Shown: positions 18,162 through 28,053, counted from the stretch's first letter. The stretch: 64,000 nt of DNA from Ruminococcus sp. (GCA_022768065.1 JALELS010000023.1:1-64000), one strand, 5' to 3'. The notes: a model not told the origin generated them from the sequence alone. Made by a program: numbers and translations.

Positions 18162-18220
18162 AAAAAAGCCTCCTTTTTGTCTTCAAAGACCTTTATTTAC
18201 ATCTTTATTTACATCTGTGT

Positions 18221-18248
18221 ATTATACCACTAAACGTAGAAAATTCAA
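18221..18248 (-). promoter_or_regulatory. Promoter of the V-ATPase operon
   Basis: Minus strand: TTGAAT, 16-base spacer, extended TGGTATAAT. The transcript would have a leader of about 50 bases containing a direct repeat of ATGTAAATAAAG/ATGTAAATAAAG type. Confidence 0.75.
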
Positions 18249-18330
18249 CGTCAATTTGTGCAAACAAAAAGATAGTTTTGACAATAAATTAGTACATTTT
18301 ATCTCGTCATTGTTCATAAAAAATACACAA

Positions 18331-18359
18331 TTGTTTTTGCCATATATATGTGATATAAT
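18331..18359 (+). promoter_or_regulatory. Promoter of the GH13 gene
   Basis: TTGTTT, 17-base spacer, perfect TATAAT, 38 bases before the GTG start. It diverges from the V-ATPase promoter within a 236-base intergenic region; no operator is evident. Confidence 0.75.
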
Positions 18360-18397
18360 GCAAATATTAAATTTGTATTCAGAGAGGTGTATTAAAA

Positions 18398-20068
18398 GTG
18401 GATAATACTTGGTATAAAGAGGACGCCTTTTATCAGATATGGTGCCGTTCTTTTAAAGACGGAAACGGCGATGGTATAGGCGACCTTTACGGTGTTCTTG
18501 ACAAGCTCGATTACATAAAGAGCCTCGGCGTAGACGGCATCTGGTTCTCGCCCATATATCCGTCCCCGAATGCGGACTACGGATATGACATTTCCGACTA
18601 CAAAAACATATCGCCCGACTACGGCGACCTTGATTTATTCAAAAAGGTTCTTGACGAGGCGCACAAAAGAGGGCTCAAAGTTCTTATGGACCTTGTCGTG
18701 AACCACACCTCGGATGAGCACGAATGGTTCAAAGAGAGCAAAAAGGGCGACGACAACCCTTATCACGACTACTATTTTTGGCGCAAAGGCAAAGGCAAAG
18801 ACGGCAAACGTCCGCCCAACAACTGGCTCTCCACATTTGAGGGCGGCGCTTGGGAATACGACAAAGACCTCGACGAATACTACCTGCACGTATTCGCGAA
18901 AAAACAGCCCGACCTCAATATGGATAATCCCAAGGTTCGCGAGGAAGTTAAGAGCATTATGCGTTTTTGGCTCGACATGGGCGTTGACGGTTTCCGCGAG
19001 GACGTTATTACATTTATATCGAAAAAAGAGGGACTGCCCAACGGTTTCCCGCTGCCGATAGCTACCGGTATAGAAAATTACAACAAGGGTCCGCATATCC
19101 ACGAGTACCTCAAGGAGTTCCGCCACGACGTACTCAACCATTACGACTGCTTTGTCGTCGGTGAATCGCCGATGACCGGAGCAGACGACGCACTCAGCTT
19201 CACAGAGGGTCAGGATAAAGAGCTTGATATGATGATAAGCTTTGACCATATGCAGGCAGACTGCTTTATGACCGACACAATTGCAACGCCCTTTAACCTT
19301 AAAAAGATGAAAGCGGCGTTTACACGCTGGCAGAAAAAGCTCTACGGCAGAGCTTGGAACGCGCTTTACCTTGAAAACCACGACCACCCGAGAATAATAA
19401 GCCGTTACGGCAGCGAGAAATTCCGCAACGAGAGCGGCAAGATGCTCGCCACAATGTGTTATATGCAGAGCGGCACGCCGTTTATTTATCAGGGTCAGGA
19501 AATAGGTATGCTCAACAACCACCTTGACAGCATCGACAAATTCAAAGACGTCGTCACCTTTAACAATCAAAGGCTCTTTAAGAAGTTCGGCTTCTCGGAC
19601 AAAAAATATCTCGAAATCGCAAATAAAACAAGCCGTGAAAACGCACGCACGCCCGTTCAGTGGGATTCAAGCGAATACGGCGGATTCTCTACGGCAGAGC
19701 CGTGGTTCGGCGTAAATCCCAATTATACCGAAATAAACGTGGCGCAGCAGGAAAAGGACCCCGATTCCATTCTCAACTATTACAGAAAGCTTTTAAAGGT
19801 AAGAAAGGAAAATCCGATAATCATTTACGGCGATTATGAGGAGCATTACCACGAAAGTAATGAGATTTACTGCTACGAACGCAACTTTAACGGTCAAAAA
19901 GCCCTTATAGTGTGCTCGTTTGCCGACCACACCGTAACATTCCGCGCACCGAAGGGCTTTGACCTTACAAAAGGCGAAGTGCTTATTTCAAACTACCACG
20001 ACGCTCCCGCAAAAAAAGACATATGCGCTTTACGTCCGTATGAAGCGAGGGTATACCTTTATAAATAA
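18398..20068 (+). CDS. GH13 oligo-1,6-glucosidase/alpha-glucosidase
   Basis: 556 residues, cytoplasmic. The four GH13 regions are visible: VVNHTSDEHEWF (100-111), GFREDVI with nucleophile D202, VVGES with acid/base E256, and ENHDHPR with D329. Length and the HTSDEHEWF block place it with the oligo-1,6-glucosidase/alpha-glucosidase subfamily that cuts isomaltose or short maltodextrins to glucose. Start is the GTG at 18398 after AGAGAGG. It has its own promoter and terminator. Trehalose-6-phosphate hydrolase is a less likely alternative. Confidence 0.9.
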   Translation: MDNTWYKEDAFYQIWCRSFKDGNGDGIGDLYGVLDKLDYIKSLGVDGIWFSPIYPSPNADYGYDISDYKNISPDYGDLDLFKKVLDEAHKRGLKVLMDLVVNHTSDEHEWFKESKKGDDNPYHDYYFWRKGKGKDGKRPPNNWLSTFEGGAWEYDKDLDEYYLHVFAKKQPDLNMDNPKVREEVKSIMRFWLDMGVDGFREDVITFISKKEGLPNGFPLPIATGIENYNKGPHIHEYLKEFRHDVLNHYDCFVVGESPMTGADDALSFTEGQDKELDMMISFDHMQADCFMTDTIATPFNLKKMKAAFTRWQKKLYGRAWNALYLENHDHPRIISRYGSEKFRNESGKMLATMCYMQSGTPFIYQGQEIGMLNNHLDSIDKFKDVVTFNNQRLFKKFGFSDKKYLEIANKTSRENARTPVQWDSSEYGGFSTAEPWFGVNPNYTEINVAQQEKDPDSILNYYRKLLKVRKENPIIIYGDYEEHYHESNEIYCYERNFNGQKALIVCSFADHTVTFRAPKGFDLTKGEVLISNYHDAPAKKDICALRPYEARVYLYK

Positions 20069-20086
20069 ACAAATTTAAACTTTTTT

Positions 20087-20117
20087 CGGGGCGATGTTTA
20101 CATCGTCCCGTTTTTTT
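20087..20117 (+). terminator. Terminator of the GH13 gene
   Basis: 10-bp stem CGGGGCGATG/CATCGTCCCG (one G-T pair) with loop TTTA, followed by T7. Confidence 0.9.
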
Positions 20118-20189
20118 AGTACAATATATAATTGATAAATACAGCATACGGGCTTGTACCCGACAAAACAGCAAAAGGAAGTCATAGCT

Positions 20190-20672
20190 TTGGCAAAGGA
20201 ACAGAAAACAAACGTAATGAGAATACTCGACAAGGCCAAAATACCCTATACGGCTCATTACTATGAGCACAACGACAACGAACCGTTTGACGGAGTCGGC
20301 GTCGCAAAGAAATTGGGTCAGGATCCGGCGCTTGTTTACAAAACGCTTGTAACAGAGGGCAAATCAAAAGAGCATTATGTTTTTGTAATCCCCGTCGCAC
20401 AGGAACTCAATCTAAAAGAGGCGGCGTCATCGGTAAGCGAGAAATCGGTTGAGATGATACACGTTAAAGATATTAACAAAATAACCGGATATATACGCGG
20501 CGGCTGCAGCCCGATAGGAATGAAAAAGCAGTTTAAAACCGTAATAGATTCGTCCGCCGAGGCGCTTGACAAGATGGTTGTCAGCGGCGGCAAAATAGGC
20601 ACTCAGGTTGAACTGTCACCGAAGGAGCTGTCGGAGCTTATAGGTGCTGAGTTTCACAATATAACTATGTAA
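20190..20672 (+). CDS. ybaK: Cys-tRNA(Pro)/Cys-tRNA(Cys) deacylase YbaK/EbsC type
   Basis: 160 residues of the YbaK/ProRS editing-domain fold. The protein hydrolyses Cys mischarged on tRNA(Pro). Conserved blocks are KTLVTEGKS, ELNLKEAA and GYIRGGCSPIGMKK, the last being the family signature with the active-site loop. I chose the TTG at 20190 with AAGGAAG 8 bases upstream; the frame continues upstream only to an unsupported start. It lies 34 bases before the GH35 gene, so the two may be co-transcribed although functionally unrelated. Confidence 0.88.
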   Translation: MAKEQKTNVMRILDKAKIPYTAHYYEHNDNEPFDGVGVAKKLGQDPALVYKTLVTEGKSKEHYVFVIPVAQELNLKEAASSVSEKSVEMIHVKDINKITGYIRGGCSPIGMKKQFKTVIDSSAEALDKMVVSGGKIGTQVELSPKELSELIGAEFHNITM

Positions 20673-20706
20673 AGTAATTTATCTTTACTTAAAAGCGGAG
20701 GATATT

Positions 20707-22470
20707 ATGCTGACTTACAAAGGAAAAGACTTTTATCTGGACGGCGAAAAGCTGAAAATTTATTCCGGTGCAATCCACTATTTCAGAACCGTTCCCGAAT
20801 ATTGGGAGGACAGGCTTCTGAAATTAAAGGCAGCCGGATTTAACACGGTAGAGACATACACCTGTTGGAATCTGCACGAAAAAAAGCCCGGCGAATTTGA
20901 CTTTGACGGAATACTCGACATAGTAAAGTTCCTTGAAACGGCAAAAAAAATCGGGCTCTACGCTATTGTAAGACCCGGCCCCTACATATGTGCCGAATGG
21001 GATTTCGGCGGACTTCCGGCGTGGCTGTTAAAAGACAAAAGCATGCGCGTTCGCTGTATGTACAAGCCGTATCTTGACGCGGTTTCAAATTACTACCACG
21101 AGCTTTTGCCGCGCCTTTTGCCGCTCTGCCACGAAAACGGCGGCAATATAATAGCCATGCAGGTTGAAAACGAATACGGCAGTTACGGCAACGATAAGGA
21201 ATATCTCAGATTTATAGTTGACCTTATGAGAGACTGTGGTGTAAAGGAACTGCTCTTTACATCTGACGGCGCTCAGGACGATATGCTCAGCGGCGGAACT
21301 CTGCCCGACATACTCAAGGTTGCAAACTTCGGCTCAAGAACATCGTATTCATTCAGAAAGCTCAAAGAATATCAGGGCTTTAAAGCTCCGAGTATGTGCG
21401 GTGAATTTTGGAACGGTTGGTTTGACCACTTCGGTGAAAAGCACCACCACAGAGCTGCCGCCCCCGTTATATCGGAGCTTAAAACCATGCTCAGAAGCGG
21501 CGCAAGCTTTAACTTTTATATGTTCCACGGCGGCACAAACTTCGGCTTTACCGCCGGCGCAAACTACGATAAATACTACCAGCCCACAATAACAAGCTAC
21601 GATGACAACGCACTTTTAAACGAGTGGGGCGGATACACCGACAAATATTACGCCGTTCGCAAAGAGCTTTTGAGCGCTCAGTCACTCCCTGAAACCGAGC
21701 TTCCGCAGGAGCCGCTCCGCCAGACAATCGGCGACGTTAAGCTCACAAAATATGCCGCATTTATCGACAATATTGAAGCGCTCGGCGAAAAGCATGAGAG
21801 CGTAAGCCCCGAGAGCATGGAGCAATTCGGTCAGAATTTCGGCTTCATCTGCTACCATCACCACCTTGTCGGAAAATACGGCGGCAAGCTCTACCTTGAC
21901 GGTCTTGCGGACAGGGCATATGTATTTGTCAACAAGGAGTACAAGGGCGTTATTGACAGAAACGACAAAAAACAATGTATGGATCTTCACGGTCTGTCGG
22001 GTGAAAACGACATAGACATTTTGGTAGAAGCCATGGGCAGAGTAAACTACGGTCCGCACCTTTTGGACAGAAAAGGCGTAGAGCAGATAAGGATAAATTA
22101 TCAAATTCTCTCGCATTGGGACATATACACTCTTCCGCTTGACAATATCGACAAGGTTAATTACACCGATTCAAAGGGTCTTGACACCCCGACGTTTATG
22201 AGAGGAACATTCAAAGCAACGAGCCGTGCCGACTGCTTTGTGCACACGGCCGGGCTTAAAAAGGGATATATTTTTATAAACGGATTTTGTCTCGGCCGTT
22301 ATTGGGACATAGGGCCGCAGGAATCGCTTTATATCCCCGGAACGATACTGAAAGACGAAAACGAAATAGTTGTATTGGAGCTTGAGTGCAGTTTGAAAAC
22401 CACGGTACGTATCGACGACAGGCACAACCTCTCGGGCGGAAAAAGAAGAAAGAAATTTCTCTTTTTCTGA
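20707..22470 (+). CDS. GH35 beta-galactosidase
   Basis: 587 residues, no signal peptide. The N-terminal barrel holds YSGAIHYFR, GPYICAEWDFGGLPAWLL, acid/base E156 in VENEYGSYG and nucleophile E233 in CGEFWNGWFDHFG. Two beta-sandwich domains fill the C-terminal third. The short, cytoplasmic form is typical of Firmicutes GH35 enzymes acting on imported beta-galactosides such as lacto-N-biose type or plant-derived oligosaccharides. Ribosome site GCGGAGG. Function firm at family level. Confidence 0.93.
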   Translation: MLTYKGKDFYLDGEKLKIYSGAIHYFRTVPEYWEDRLLKLKAAGFNTVETYTCWNLHEKKPGEFDFDGILDIVKFLETAKKIGLYAIVRPGPYICAEWDFGGLPAWLLKDKSMRVRCMYKPYLDAVSNYYHELLPRLLPLCHENGGNIIAMQVENEYGSYGNDKEYLRFIVDLMRDCGVKELLFTSDGAQDDMLSGGTLPDILKVANFGSRTSYSFRKLKEYQGFKAPSMCGEFWNGWFDHFGEKHHHRAAAPVISELKTMLRSGASFNFYMFHGGTNFGFTAGANYDKYYQPTITSYDDNALLNEWGGYTDKYYAVRKELLSAQSLPETELPQEPLRQTIGDVKLTKYAAFIDNIEALGEKHESVSPESMEQFGQNFGFICYHHHLVGKYGGKLYLDGLADRAYVFVNKEYKGVIDRNDKKQCMDLHGLSGENDIDILVEAMGRVNYGPHLLDRKGVEQIRINYQILSHWDIYTLPLDNIDKVNYTDSKGLDTPTFMRGTFKATSRADCFVHTAGLKKGYIFINGFCLGRYWDIGPQESLYIPGTILKDENEIVVLELECSLKTTVRIDDRHNLSGGKRRKKFLFF

Positions 22471-22489
22471 TTAAGCAAGAAAAACGAAT

Positions 22490-22537
22490 AACAAAAAAAC
22501 GAACCCGAACTTTTTAAAAGTTCGGGTTCTGTTTTTT
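22490..22537. terminator. Bidirectional terminator between GH35 gene and pheT
   Basis: A perfect 13-bp stem GAACCCGAACTTT/AAAGTTCGGGTTC is flanked by T6 on the right and A7 on the left, so it serves both converging genes. Confidence 0.88.
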
Positions 22538-22552
22538 CAAGACTTAATTTAC

Positions 22553-24934
22553 TCAGCTTCTGAGAGTTGCGCCGAGTTTTTCGATAGCCTTTACGGCTTT
22601 TTTCATAGCGGAATCCGCGTCATCATCGGTCAATGTCTTATCCTTTGAACGGAGTTTAAGGCTGAATGCAACGCTCTTTTTGCCGTTTTCTATCTGATTG
22701 CCCTCATAGACGTCAAACAGCGAGATGTTTTCAAGATTTTTGCCTACCGCCGTCTGGATTTCTTTTTCGAGGCTGAGCACCGGCATTGCCTTGTCGCAAA
22801 CAACGGCAAGGTCACGTGTAACAGCCGGGAATTTCGGGAGCGGAGTGTATACCTTTTCGGTACCTCTGTTTTCAAAGAGAACATCCATTGATACTTCCGC
22901 AACGTAACTGCGTGTACCTATTGAGAAATTCTTTGCGGTCTCGGGGTGAACTTCGCCGAGCAACGCAAGGGTTTTGCCGCCTACCGTGATGCGCGCCGCT
23001 CTGCCGGGGTGAAGTATCGGGTCGTCCGTAACGCGTTCAATATCGTAATCGGCAATTCCGGTTTTATAAAGGAGTTCCTCTATAACGCCCTTTAACGTGA
23101 AGTAATCGTATTCTTCGCCGTAAAGACCCATAACAATATTTTTGGGCTCTTCGGGAAGCTCCTCCGTGCCGCGCGGCTTAAACGATACGGCTATTTCAAA
23201 CAGAGCCGCCTTGGGATTGCGGTTATTGTAGTTGCGCGAAAGCACCTCAAGCATCGAGGGGATAGCGGTGGTTCTCATAATGCTTGTGTCTTCGCCGAGA
23301 GGATTCATTATTTTTACGCTGTCTCTTCTCGGAGAATCCGCAGGCAGACGAAGTTTATCGTATTCTTTGGGGCTGATGAAAGTATATGTGCATACTTCGG
23401 AAAGACCCTCCGAAAGCATAACGTCGGTAACGAGCTTTTCAAGCTTCTGTCTGTCGGTGTATCTTCCGTCGGCTACGCCGGAAAGCGCTCTGTCGGGTAT
23501 TTTGTCATATCCGTAAAATCTTGCAATCTCTTCGGAAATATCCGCCTGATGTTCAATATCGTTTCTGAACGAGGGGGCGGTAATTACGCCGTTTTCTACC
23601 TTGAAGTCTATTTTTTCAAGAATCTTTTTCTGCTCCTCGGCCGATACGTCAATTCCTATGAAGTTATTTACCCATTCCGGTTCAAACGGAAGAGTGACGG
23701 GTGTTTTATCGCTGTGGTCGCAGTCAACCACACCGCCCACTATATCGCCGGCGTCAAGCTCTTCAACAAGCTGCAGCGCTCTTGTGAGCGAACGAAGGCA
23801 GCCGGTGGCGTCAAGCTCTTTTTCGTATCTTGCCGAAGCCTCGGTTCTCATACCGAGAGCCTTTGCGGTTCTTCTTACGGAAACGCCGTTGAACATTGCG
23901 GACTCAAAAACTATGGTGGTTGTGTCATCCATAATTCCCGAATACTCGCCGCCCATTACGCCTGCTACGGCAACCGGCTTATTTTCGTCGGCTATAACAA
24001 GCATTTCGGGTTTCAAATCTCTCTCTATACCGTCGAGAGTTGTGATTTTTTCGCCGTCGAGCGCCCTTCTTACAATTACCTTGTGACCGTCGAGATAGCG
24101 AAGGTCAAAAGCGTGCATCGGCTGACCGTATTCGAGCATTACAAAGTTTGTAATGTCAACTATATTGTTTATGGGTCTTACGCCGCAGGCGCGAAGTCTC
24201 TCGCGCATCCAACGGGGCGAGGGCTTAACGCGGACATTTTCGACTACCGCGCCGGCATATCTGTAACAAAGCGACGGCTCCTTGATTTCTACCGACAAAA
24301 AGTCGTTTACATCGCCGTGAGTCTTTTTAACCGTCGGCTCGGGAATAACGAGCTTTGAGTCGAAGGTTGCCGCGGCCTCTCTTGCAAGGCCGGTTATCGA
24401 AAGGCAGTCGGCTCTGTTTGACGTTATTTCAAATTCGGTGATAACGTCGTCAAGACCTATTGCCTCGTGTATATCCTTGCCGAGAGTTTTGTCGCAGTCA
24501 TCGCCGAGAACAAAAATTCCGTCCTCAACGGCATACGGAAAATCGTGAATTGTAAGGCCGAGCTCGCCGAGTGAACAGAGCATACCGTTTGACTCTTCGC
24601 CGCGAAGCTTGCCTTTTTTAATATGATGACCGCCGCTGACAAAGCTATCGTCCATTGCCACGGGAACAACATCGTTTTCCTTTAAGTTCTGTGCGCCGGT
24701 AACTATTTGTATAGTGTCCTTTGCTCCGACATCAATTTGACAAATCCACAGATGGTCGGAATTAGGATGCTTTTTAAGAGATACAACCTTGCCGACAATT
24801 ACATTTTTAATGTCGGCGCCCTCGGTCTTAAACGACTCGACCTTAGAGCCGGAAAGAGTCATATTGTCTGCGAACTGTTTGTCCGACACATCTAAGTTTA
24901 CATAGTCGTGAAGCCATCTTTTAGATAAATTCAT
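22553..24934 (-). CDS. pheT: Phenylalanyl-tRNA synthetase beta subunit
   Basis: 793 residues, full length. Order: EMAP/tRNA-binding domain (about 40-155), B3/B4 editing domain (about 210-390), B5 domain, catalytic-like core, and the C-terminal anticodon-binding domain (about 700-793, PLPKFPAVTRDLAVV). It forms the alpha2beta2 enzyme with PheS and removes misacylated tyrosine. It starts 15 bases after pheS and shares the T-box leader. Confidence 0.96.
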   Translation of the reverse strand: MNLSKRWLHDYVNLDVSDKQFADNMTLSGSKVESFKTEGADIKNVIVGKVVSLKKHPNSDHLWICQIDVGAKDTIQIVTGAQNLKENDVVPVAMDDSFVSGGHHIKKGKLRGEESNGMLCSLGELGLTIHDFPYAVEDGIFVLGDDCDKTLGKDIHEAIGLDDVITEFEITSNRADCLSITGLAREAAATFDSKLVIPEPTVKKTHGDVNDFLSVEIKEPSLCYRYAGAVVENVRVKPSPRWMRERLRACGVRPINNIVDITNFVMLEYGQPMHAFDLRYLDGHKVIVRRALDGEKITTLDGIERDLKPEMLVIADENKPVAVAGVMGGEYSGIMDDTTTIVFESAMFNGVSVRRTAKALGMRTEASARYEKELDATGCLRSLTRALQLVEELDAGDIVGGVVDCDHSDKTPVTLPFEPEWVNNFIGIDVSAEEQKKILEKIDFKVENGVITAPSFRNDIEHQADISEEIARFYGYDKIPDRALSGVADGRYTDRQKLEKLVTDVMLSEGLSEVCTYTFISPKEYDKLRLPADSPRRDSVKIMNPLGEDTSIMRTTAIPSMLEVLSRNYNNRNPKAALFEIAVSFKPRGTEELPEEPKNIVMGLYGEEYDYFTLKGVIEELLYKTGIADYDIERVTDDPILHPGRAARITVGGKTLALLGEVHPETAKNFSIGTRSYVAEVSMDVLFENRGTEKVYTPLPKFPAVTRDLAVVCDKAMPVLSLEKEIQTAVGKNLENISLFDVYEGNQIENGKKSVAFSLKLRSKDKTLTDDDADSAMKKAVKAIEKLGATLRS

Positions 24935-24949
24935 TTTATACTCCTCCCC

Positions 24950-25969
24950 TTAAAACTGATTTAAGAAACGAGCGTCATTTTCAAAAAGGAGACGCATGTC
25001 GTCGATATTGAAGCGGAACATGGTGAGTCTCTCAAGACCTACGCCGAAAGCATAGCCCGAATATACTTCGGGGTCAACGCCGCCGTTTTTAAGCACCTTC
25101 GGGTGAACCATACCGCCGCCGAGTATCTCTACCCAGCCTTCGCCCTTGCACATCGGGCAGCCCTTGCCGCCGCACTTAAAGCAGGTAACATCCATTTCGC
25201 ATGACGGTTCGGTGAACGGGAAATGGTGCGGACGAAGTCTTATCTCGGTATCCTCGCCGTAAAGTCTTTTTGCGAACTGCATAAGACTGCCTTTGAGGTC
25301 GCCCATGGTAATGCCCTTATCGACAACCAAGCCCTCTATCTGATGGAAGAACGGCGAATGTGTAGCGTCAACCGCATCCGAACGGTAAACTCTGCCGGGG
25401 GCAATAATTCTTATCGGCGGCTCCTGTTTTTCCATTACACGAATCTGCACGGGAGAAGTCTGAGTGCGAAGAAGCATTTTTTCGGTAATATAAAAGGTAT
25501 CCTGCGTATCTCTTGCCGGATGATCTGGCGGAAGATTAAGTGCCTCAAAGTTATAGTAATCCCACTCAACCTCGGGACCTGTCGCTATCTGAAAGCCCAT
25601 ACCGACAAATATATCCTTAACCTCGTCAAGCACTATTGAGAGCGGATGTTTATGACCTATCTCATGCTTGTGACCGGGGAGCGTGACGTCTATTGTCTCT
25701 TTTTTGAGCTTTGCCTCCTGCTCTCTGCCTTTAAGCTCGGCGGTTTTTTCTTTGAGCATTGCTTCGATGCTCGCGCGCACCTCGTTGGCAAGCTGACCCA
25801 TTTTCGGTCTCTCTTCGGCGGAAAGCGTACCCATCTGTTTTAAAATACCGGTGAGCTCGCCCTTTTTACCGAGCACCTGCACTCTGAAGTTTTCAAGCTC
25901 CGACGCGTCGCGAAGCTCGGAAAGTTCTTTTTCGGCACGCTCGCGTATTTCCATAAGCTTTTCTTTCAA
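24950..25969 (-). CDS. pheS: Phenylalanyl-tRNA synthetase alpha subunit
   Basis: 339 residues. The N-terminal coiled coil (about 1-85) is followed by the class II core with [12 protein letters not shown] (motif 2 region), the [24 protein letters not shown] segment and [12 protein letters not shown] (motif 3). It activates phenylalanine and charges tRNA(Phe). Expression is predicted to depend on uncharged tRNA(Phe) through the upstream T-box. Confidence 0.96.
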   Translation of the reverse strand: MKEKLMEIRERAEKELSELRDASELENFRVQVLGKKGELTGILKQMGTLSAEERPKMGQLANEVRASIEAMLKEKTAELKGREQEAKLKKETIDVTLPGHKHEIGHKHPLSIVLDEVKDIFVGMGFQIATGPEVEWDYYNFEALNLPPDHPARDTQDTFYITEKMLLRTQTSPVQIRVMEKQEPPIRIIAPGRVYRSDAVDATHSPFFHQIEGLVVDKGITMGDLKGSLMQFAKRLYGEDTEIRLRPHHFPFTEPSCEMDVTCFKCGGKGCPMCKGEGWVEILGGGMVHPKVLKNGGVDPEVYSGYAFGVGLERLTMFRFNIDDMRLLFENDARFLNQF

Positions 25970-26011
25970 TGCGATCTTCCTTTCAATTTAAACTTTAAAT
26001 TGCAAATTCCG

Positions 26012-26047
26012 AAAAAAATCTCCGTCCCGAAAAAGGGACGGAGATTT
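26012..26047 (-). terminator. T-box terminator hairpin
   Basis: Minus strand: AAATCTCCGTCCC pairs with GGGACGGAGATTT around a T-rich loop and is followed by a T run. It is the regulated terminator of the pheST leader. Confidence 0.9.
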
Positions 26048-26275
26048 ATACACCGTTTAACCACCCGATTTCAAAGGAGCCTATACTCCCCTCGCCCGTA
26101 ACGGGGGCGAAACCGTTGCAGCCTACTGCGTTTTTCAGCCGCACCGCTCGAAAGTGAAATTTCGGCATATAAACCGCAGGACGCGCTCTCAGCCGACGGC
26201 GCGGGCTCTCTTTTGCGGCAGCATATATACCTACTGTCTTTGTCACAGCGTTTTCGGAATTATCTTTTATCTTAT
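26012..26275 (-). ncRNA. T-box leader controlling pheST (Phe specifier)
   Basis: Minus-strand leader between promoter and pheS. The AGTA element sits near the start (ACAGTAGG). The specifier UUC (forward 26156-26158) lies in the usual context, UUC followed by A, five bases and GAGC. The T-box bulge GGGTGGTTAAACGG (forward 26051-26066, slightly short of the consensus TGGNACCGCG) contains TGGT, which pairs with the ACCA end of tRNA(Phe). It ends in a 12-13 bp terminator stem plus T7. Low charging of tRNA(Phe) should favour read-through into pheST. Confidence 0.92.
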
Positions 26276-26280
26276 TTGTT

Positions 26281-26308
26281 AGTATAACACATTTTTTTCG
26301 ATTTGCAA
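26281..26308 (-). promoter_or_regulatory. Promoter of the T-box-pheST transcript
   Basis: Minus strand: TTGCAA, 16-base spacer, TATACT. It sits directly upstream of the T-box leader. Confidence 0.65.
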
Positions 26309-26318
26309 GAGCGAAACA

Positions 26319-26510
26319 TCAGTTTTGTCTGCTTACTATTTTATATTCGTCATACGGGTCAAAATACGGGCAGTATGAACCCGGTCCGCTTATAAAGCGC
26401 ATAAACTCGTCCTCATCCATATTTGCGGAGCAAACATACTCCTCCGAATATTCGTCATAATCGTAATATGAGCACTGTTCGCAGCAGGACGCTCTTTTTT
26501 GCTTATTCAT
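26319..26510 (-). CDS. Small Cys-rich protein, DUF6472-like
   Basis: 63 residues with four to five cysteines (CCEQCSYY at 9-16, a Cys in YVCSANMDEDE at about 32, CPYF near 47) and many Tyr/Asp/Glu. It matches my recollection of a short conserved clostridial family of unknown function (DUF6472); the spacing suggests metal binding. It overlaps the upstream flavoprotein gene by 8 bases and is the last gene of that operon. No terminator is visible before the T-box promoter. Confidence 0.75.
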   Translation of the reverse strand: MNKQKRASCCEQCSYYDYDEYSEEYVCSANMDEDEFMRFISGPGSYCPYFDPYDEYKIVSRQN

Positions 26511-28053
26511 CTTTATCGCCTTTCTCGTGATATTCTTCGTCGGTGTTTACATTCCAGACCTCGGTTTTGTCATTTTTACCCGAAAGTATATTATCCACAG
26601 CCAAAAGCGACGTCATCATGGAATGGTCCATATTGTTATAACGGTGCTGACCGTTTCTGCCTACGCAGTAGAGATTATCAAGCTTGCTCAAATATTTTAT
26701 AATTTCCGGCAGTTCGGCGTAAGAATCAAAATATGCCGGATACGCTTTTTTCACCCTCTCGCGATGCGCGCTCAAAACCGCTCCGCAGTCGATAACGCCT
26801 ATTCTGACAAGCTCGTCCGACGCCAGCGCTATGCACTCTTCCTCAGGCATATTCCAGAAGTCGTCGCCCTCGTTGCAGAAATATTCAAGCCCCAGAGAAA
26901 TGGTATTTTCGGGGTCTTTTACCATATAGGGCGACCAGTTGTTGAATATCTGAATTCTGCCGAGCTTTACGTTTTTATCCTGAACGTATATCCAACAGTC
27001 CGGTACAATGCCGTTTACCGTTTTTATATGGGTCTTGTTTTTAAGAAGCATACGGTCAACAAGAAGCCCTACCGTAACGAAATCACGGTACGGCAGATGC
27101 TCTGCTGCGTCCTTCACCTTATCGGGAACTTTTTCCCCCGAAATTCCGCCGACCAAATCCTTTAACGGCATAGACGAAAAGAAAATATCGCCCGTAAACT
27201 CCTTTTCGCCGTCGGAAGTGTCGGCGGTTACGCTAAGAACCCTGTCTCCCGAAACATTTATCTTTTTCACCGAGGTGTTTTTCAGTATTTTGCCGCCGCG
27301 CTTTGTAAATTCACATGCCGCAGCCTCCCACAGCTCGCCGGGGCCGAACTTAGGATATTTAAATTCCTCTATCAGAGATGTCTCGTTGCTTTTGCCTTTA
27401 TGTAAAACCGACGACAAGACCTCTTTTACGGAAAGTCCCTTGACCCTCTGAGAACCCCAATCGGCTGAGATGTCGCGCGGGTGCCTGCCCCAGAGCTTTT
27501 CGGTGTAATCCTCAAAGAACATCGAATAGAGTTTTTTGCCGAAGCGGTTTATATAAAAGTTTTCGAGAGATGTTTCGGGCTTTTTGAACATCATCGCAAA
27601 AAGATAGCTGAAACCTGCCTCAAGCGTTCTGAAAAATCCGAGATTTATGAGCGTTCCGATTTTCATGGTCACGGGGTAATCAAAAAACTTATTCAGATAA
27701 TATATGCGCGACACCCTGCGGCGATAAAGCATAACCTTATCGGTCTTTTCGGGGTCGGCGCCGCCTTTTACGAGATGCGCCTCGCGCTTTAGGAGCTTAT
27801 CGTCCTTTGACGGCGCACCCTGAAGCGGCAAAATGCTTTGCCACCACTCGTTTACACGCGGCTCTTTTGAAAAGAAACGATGACCGCCTATATCCATACG
27901 GTTGCCGTCGATATTTACCGTGCGCGAAATTCCGCCTATCGAGTCGCTCTCTTCGAGTACCGTCACGTCGTATTCGTTTTTACCTCTGCGAAGAAGCTCA
28001 AGAGCCGCCGTTATGCCGGCAGGCCCCGCTCCTATAATTACAACTTTTTTCAA
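26503..28053 (-). CDS. FAD-dependent oxidoreductase, UDP-galactopyranose mutase/amine oxidase-like
   Basis: 516 residues. An N-terminal dinucleotide fold KKVVIIGAGPAG is followed by RMDIGGHRFFSKEPRVNEWW, the flavin-binding style of UDP-galactopyranose mutase relatives, and a C-terminal CVGRNGQHRYNNMDHSM block. I chose the TTG at 28053 with GGAAAGG; a longer frame would run into the preceding gene. Members of this family are found next to cell-surface sugar genes, but no glycosyltransferase is adjacent here, so the substrate is open. Confidence 0.8.
   Translation of the reverse strand: MKKVVIIGAGPAGITAALELLRRGKNEYDVTVLEESDSIGGISRTVNIDGNRMDIGGHRFFSKEPRVNEWWQSILPLQGAPSKDDKLLKREAHLVKGGADPEKTDKVMLYRRRVSRIYYLNKFFDYPVTMKIGTLINLGFFRTLEAGFSYLFAMMFKKPETSLENFYINRFGKKLYSMFFEDYTEKLWGRHPRDISADWGSQRVKGLSVKEVLSSVLHKGKSNETSLIEEFKYPKFGPGELWEAAACEFTKRGGKILKNTSVKKINVSGDRVLSVTADTSDGEKEFTGDIFFSSMPLKDLVGGISGEKVPDKVKDAAEHLPYRDFVTVGLLVDRMLLKNKTHIKTVNGIVPDCWIYVQDKNVKLGRIQIFNNWSPYMVKDPENTISLGLEYFCNEGDDFWNMPEEECIALASDELVRIGVIDCGAVLSAHRERVKKAYPAYFDSYAELPEIIKYLSKLDNLYCVGRNGQHRYNNMDHSMMTSLLAVDNILSGKNDKTEVWNVNTDEEYHEKGDKDE

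Noticed and set aside
18635-19570. A 311-codon open frame on the minus strand within the GH13 gene
   Set aside because: It is the antisense shadow of a gene with complete catalytic motifs; no ribosome site and no family-like sequence.
23549-24358. A 269-codon open frame on the plus strand within pheT
   Set aside because: Antisense shadow of an essential, full-length gene.
26046-26246. A 66-codon frame upstream of pheS
   Set aside because: It lies entirely inside the T-box leader and has no ribosome site.
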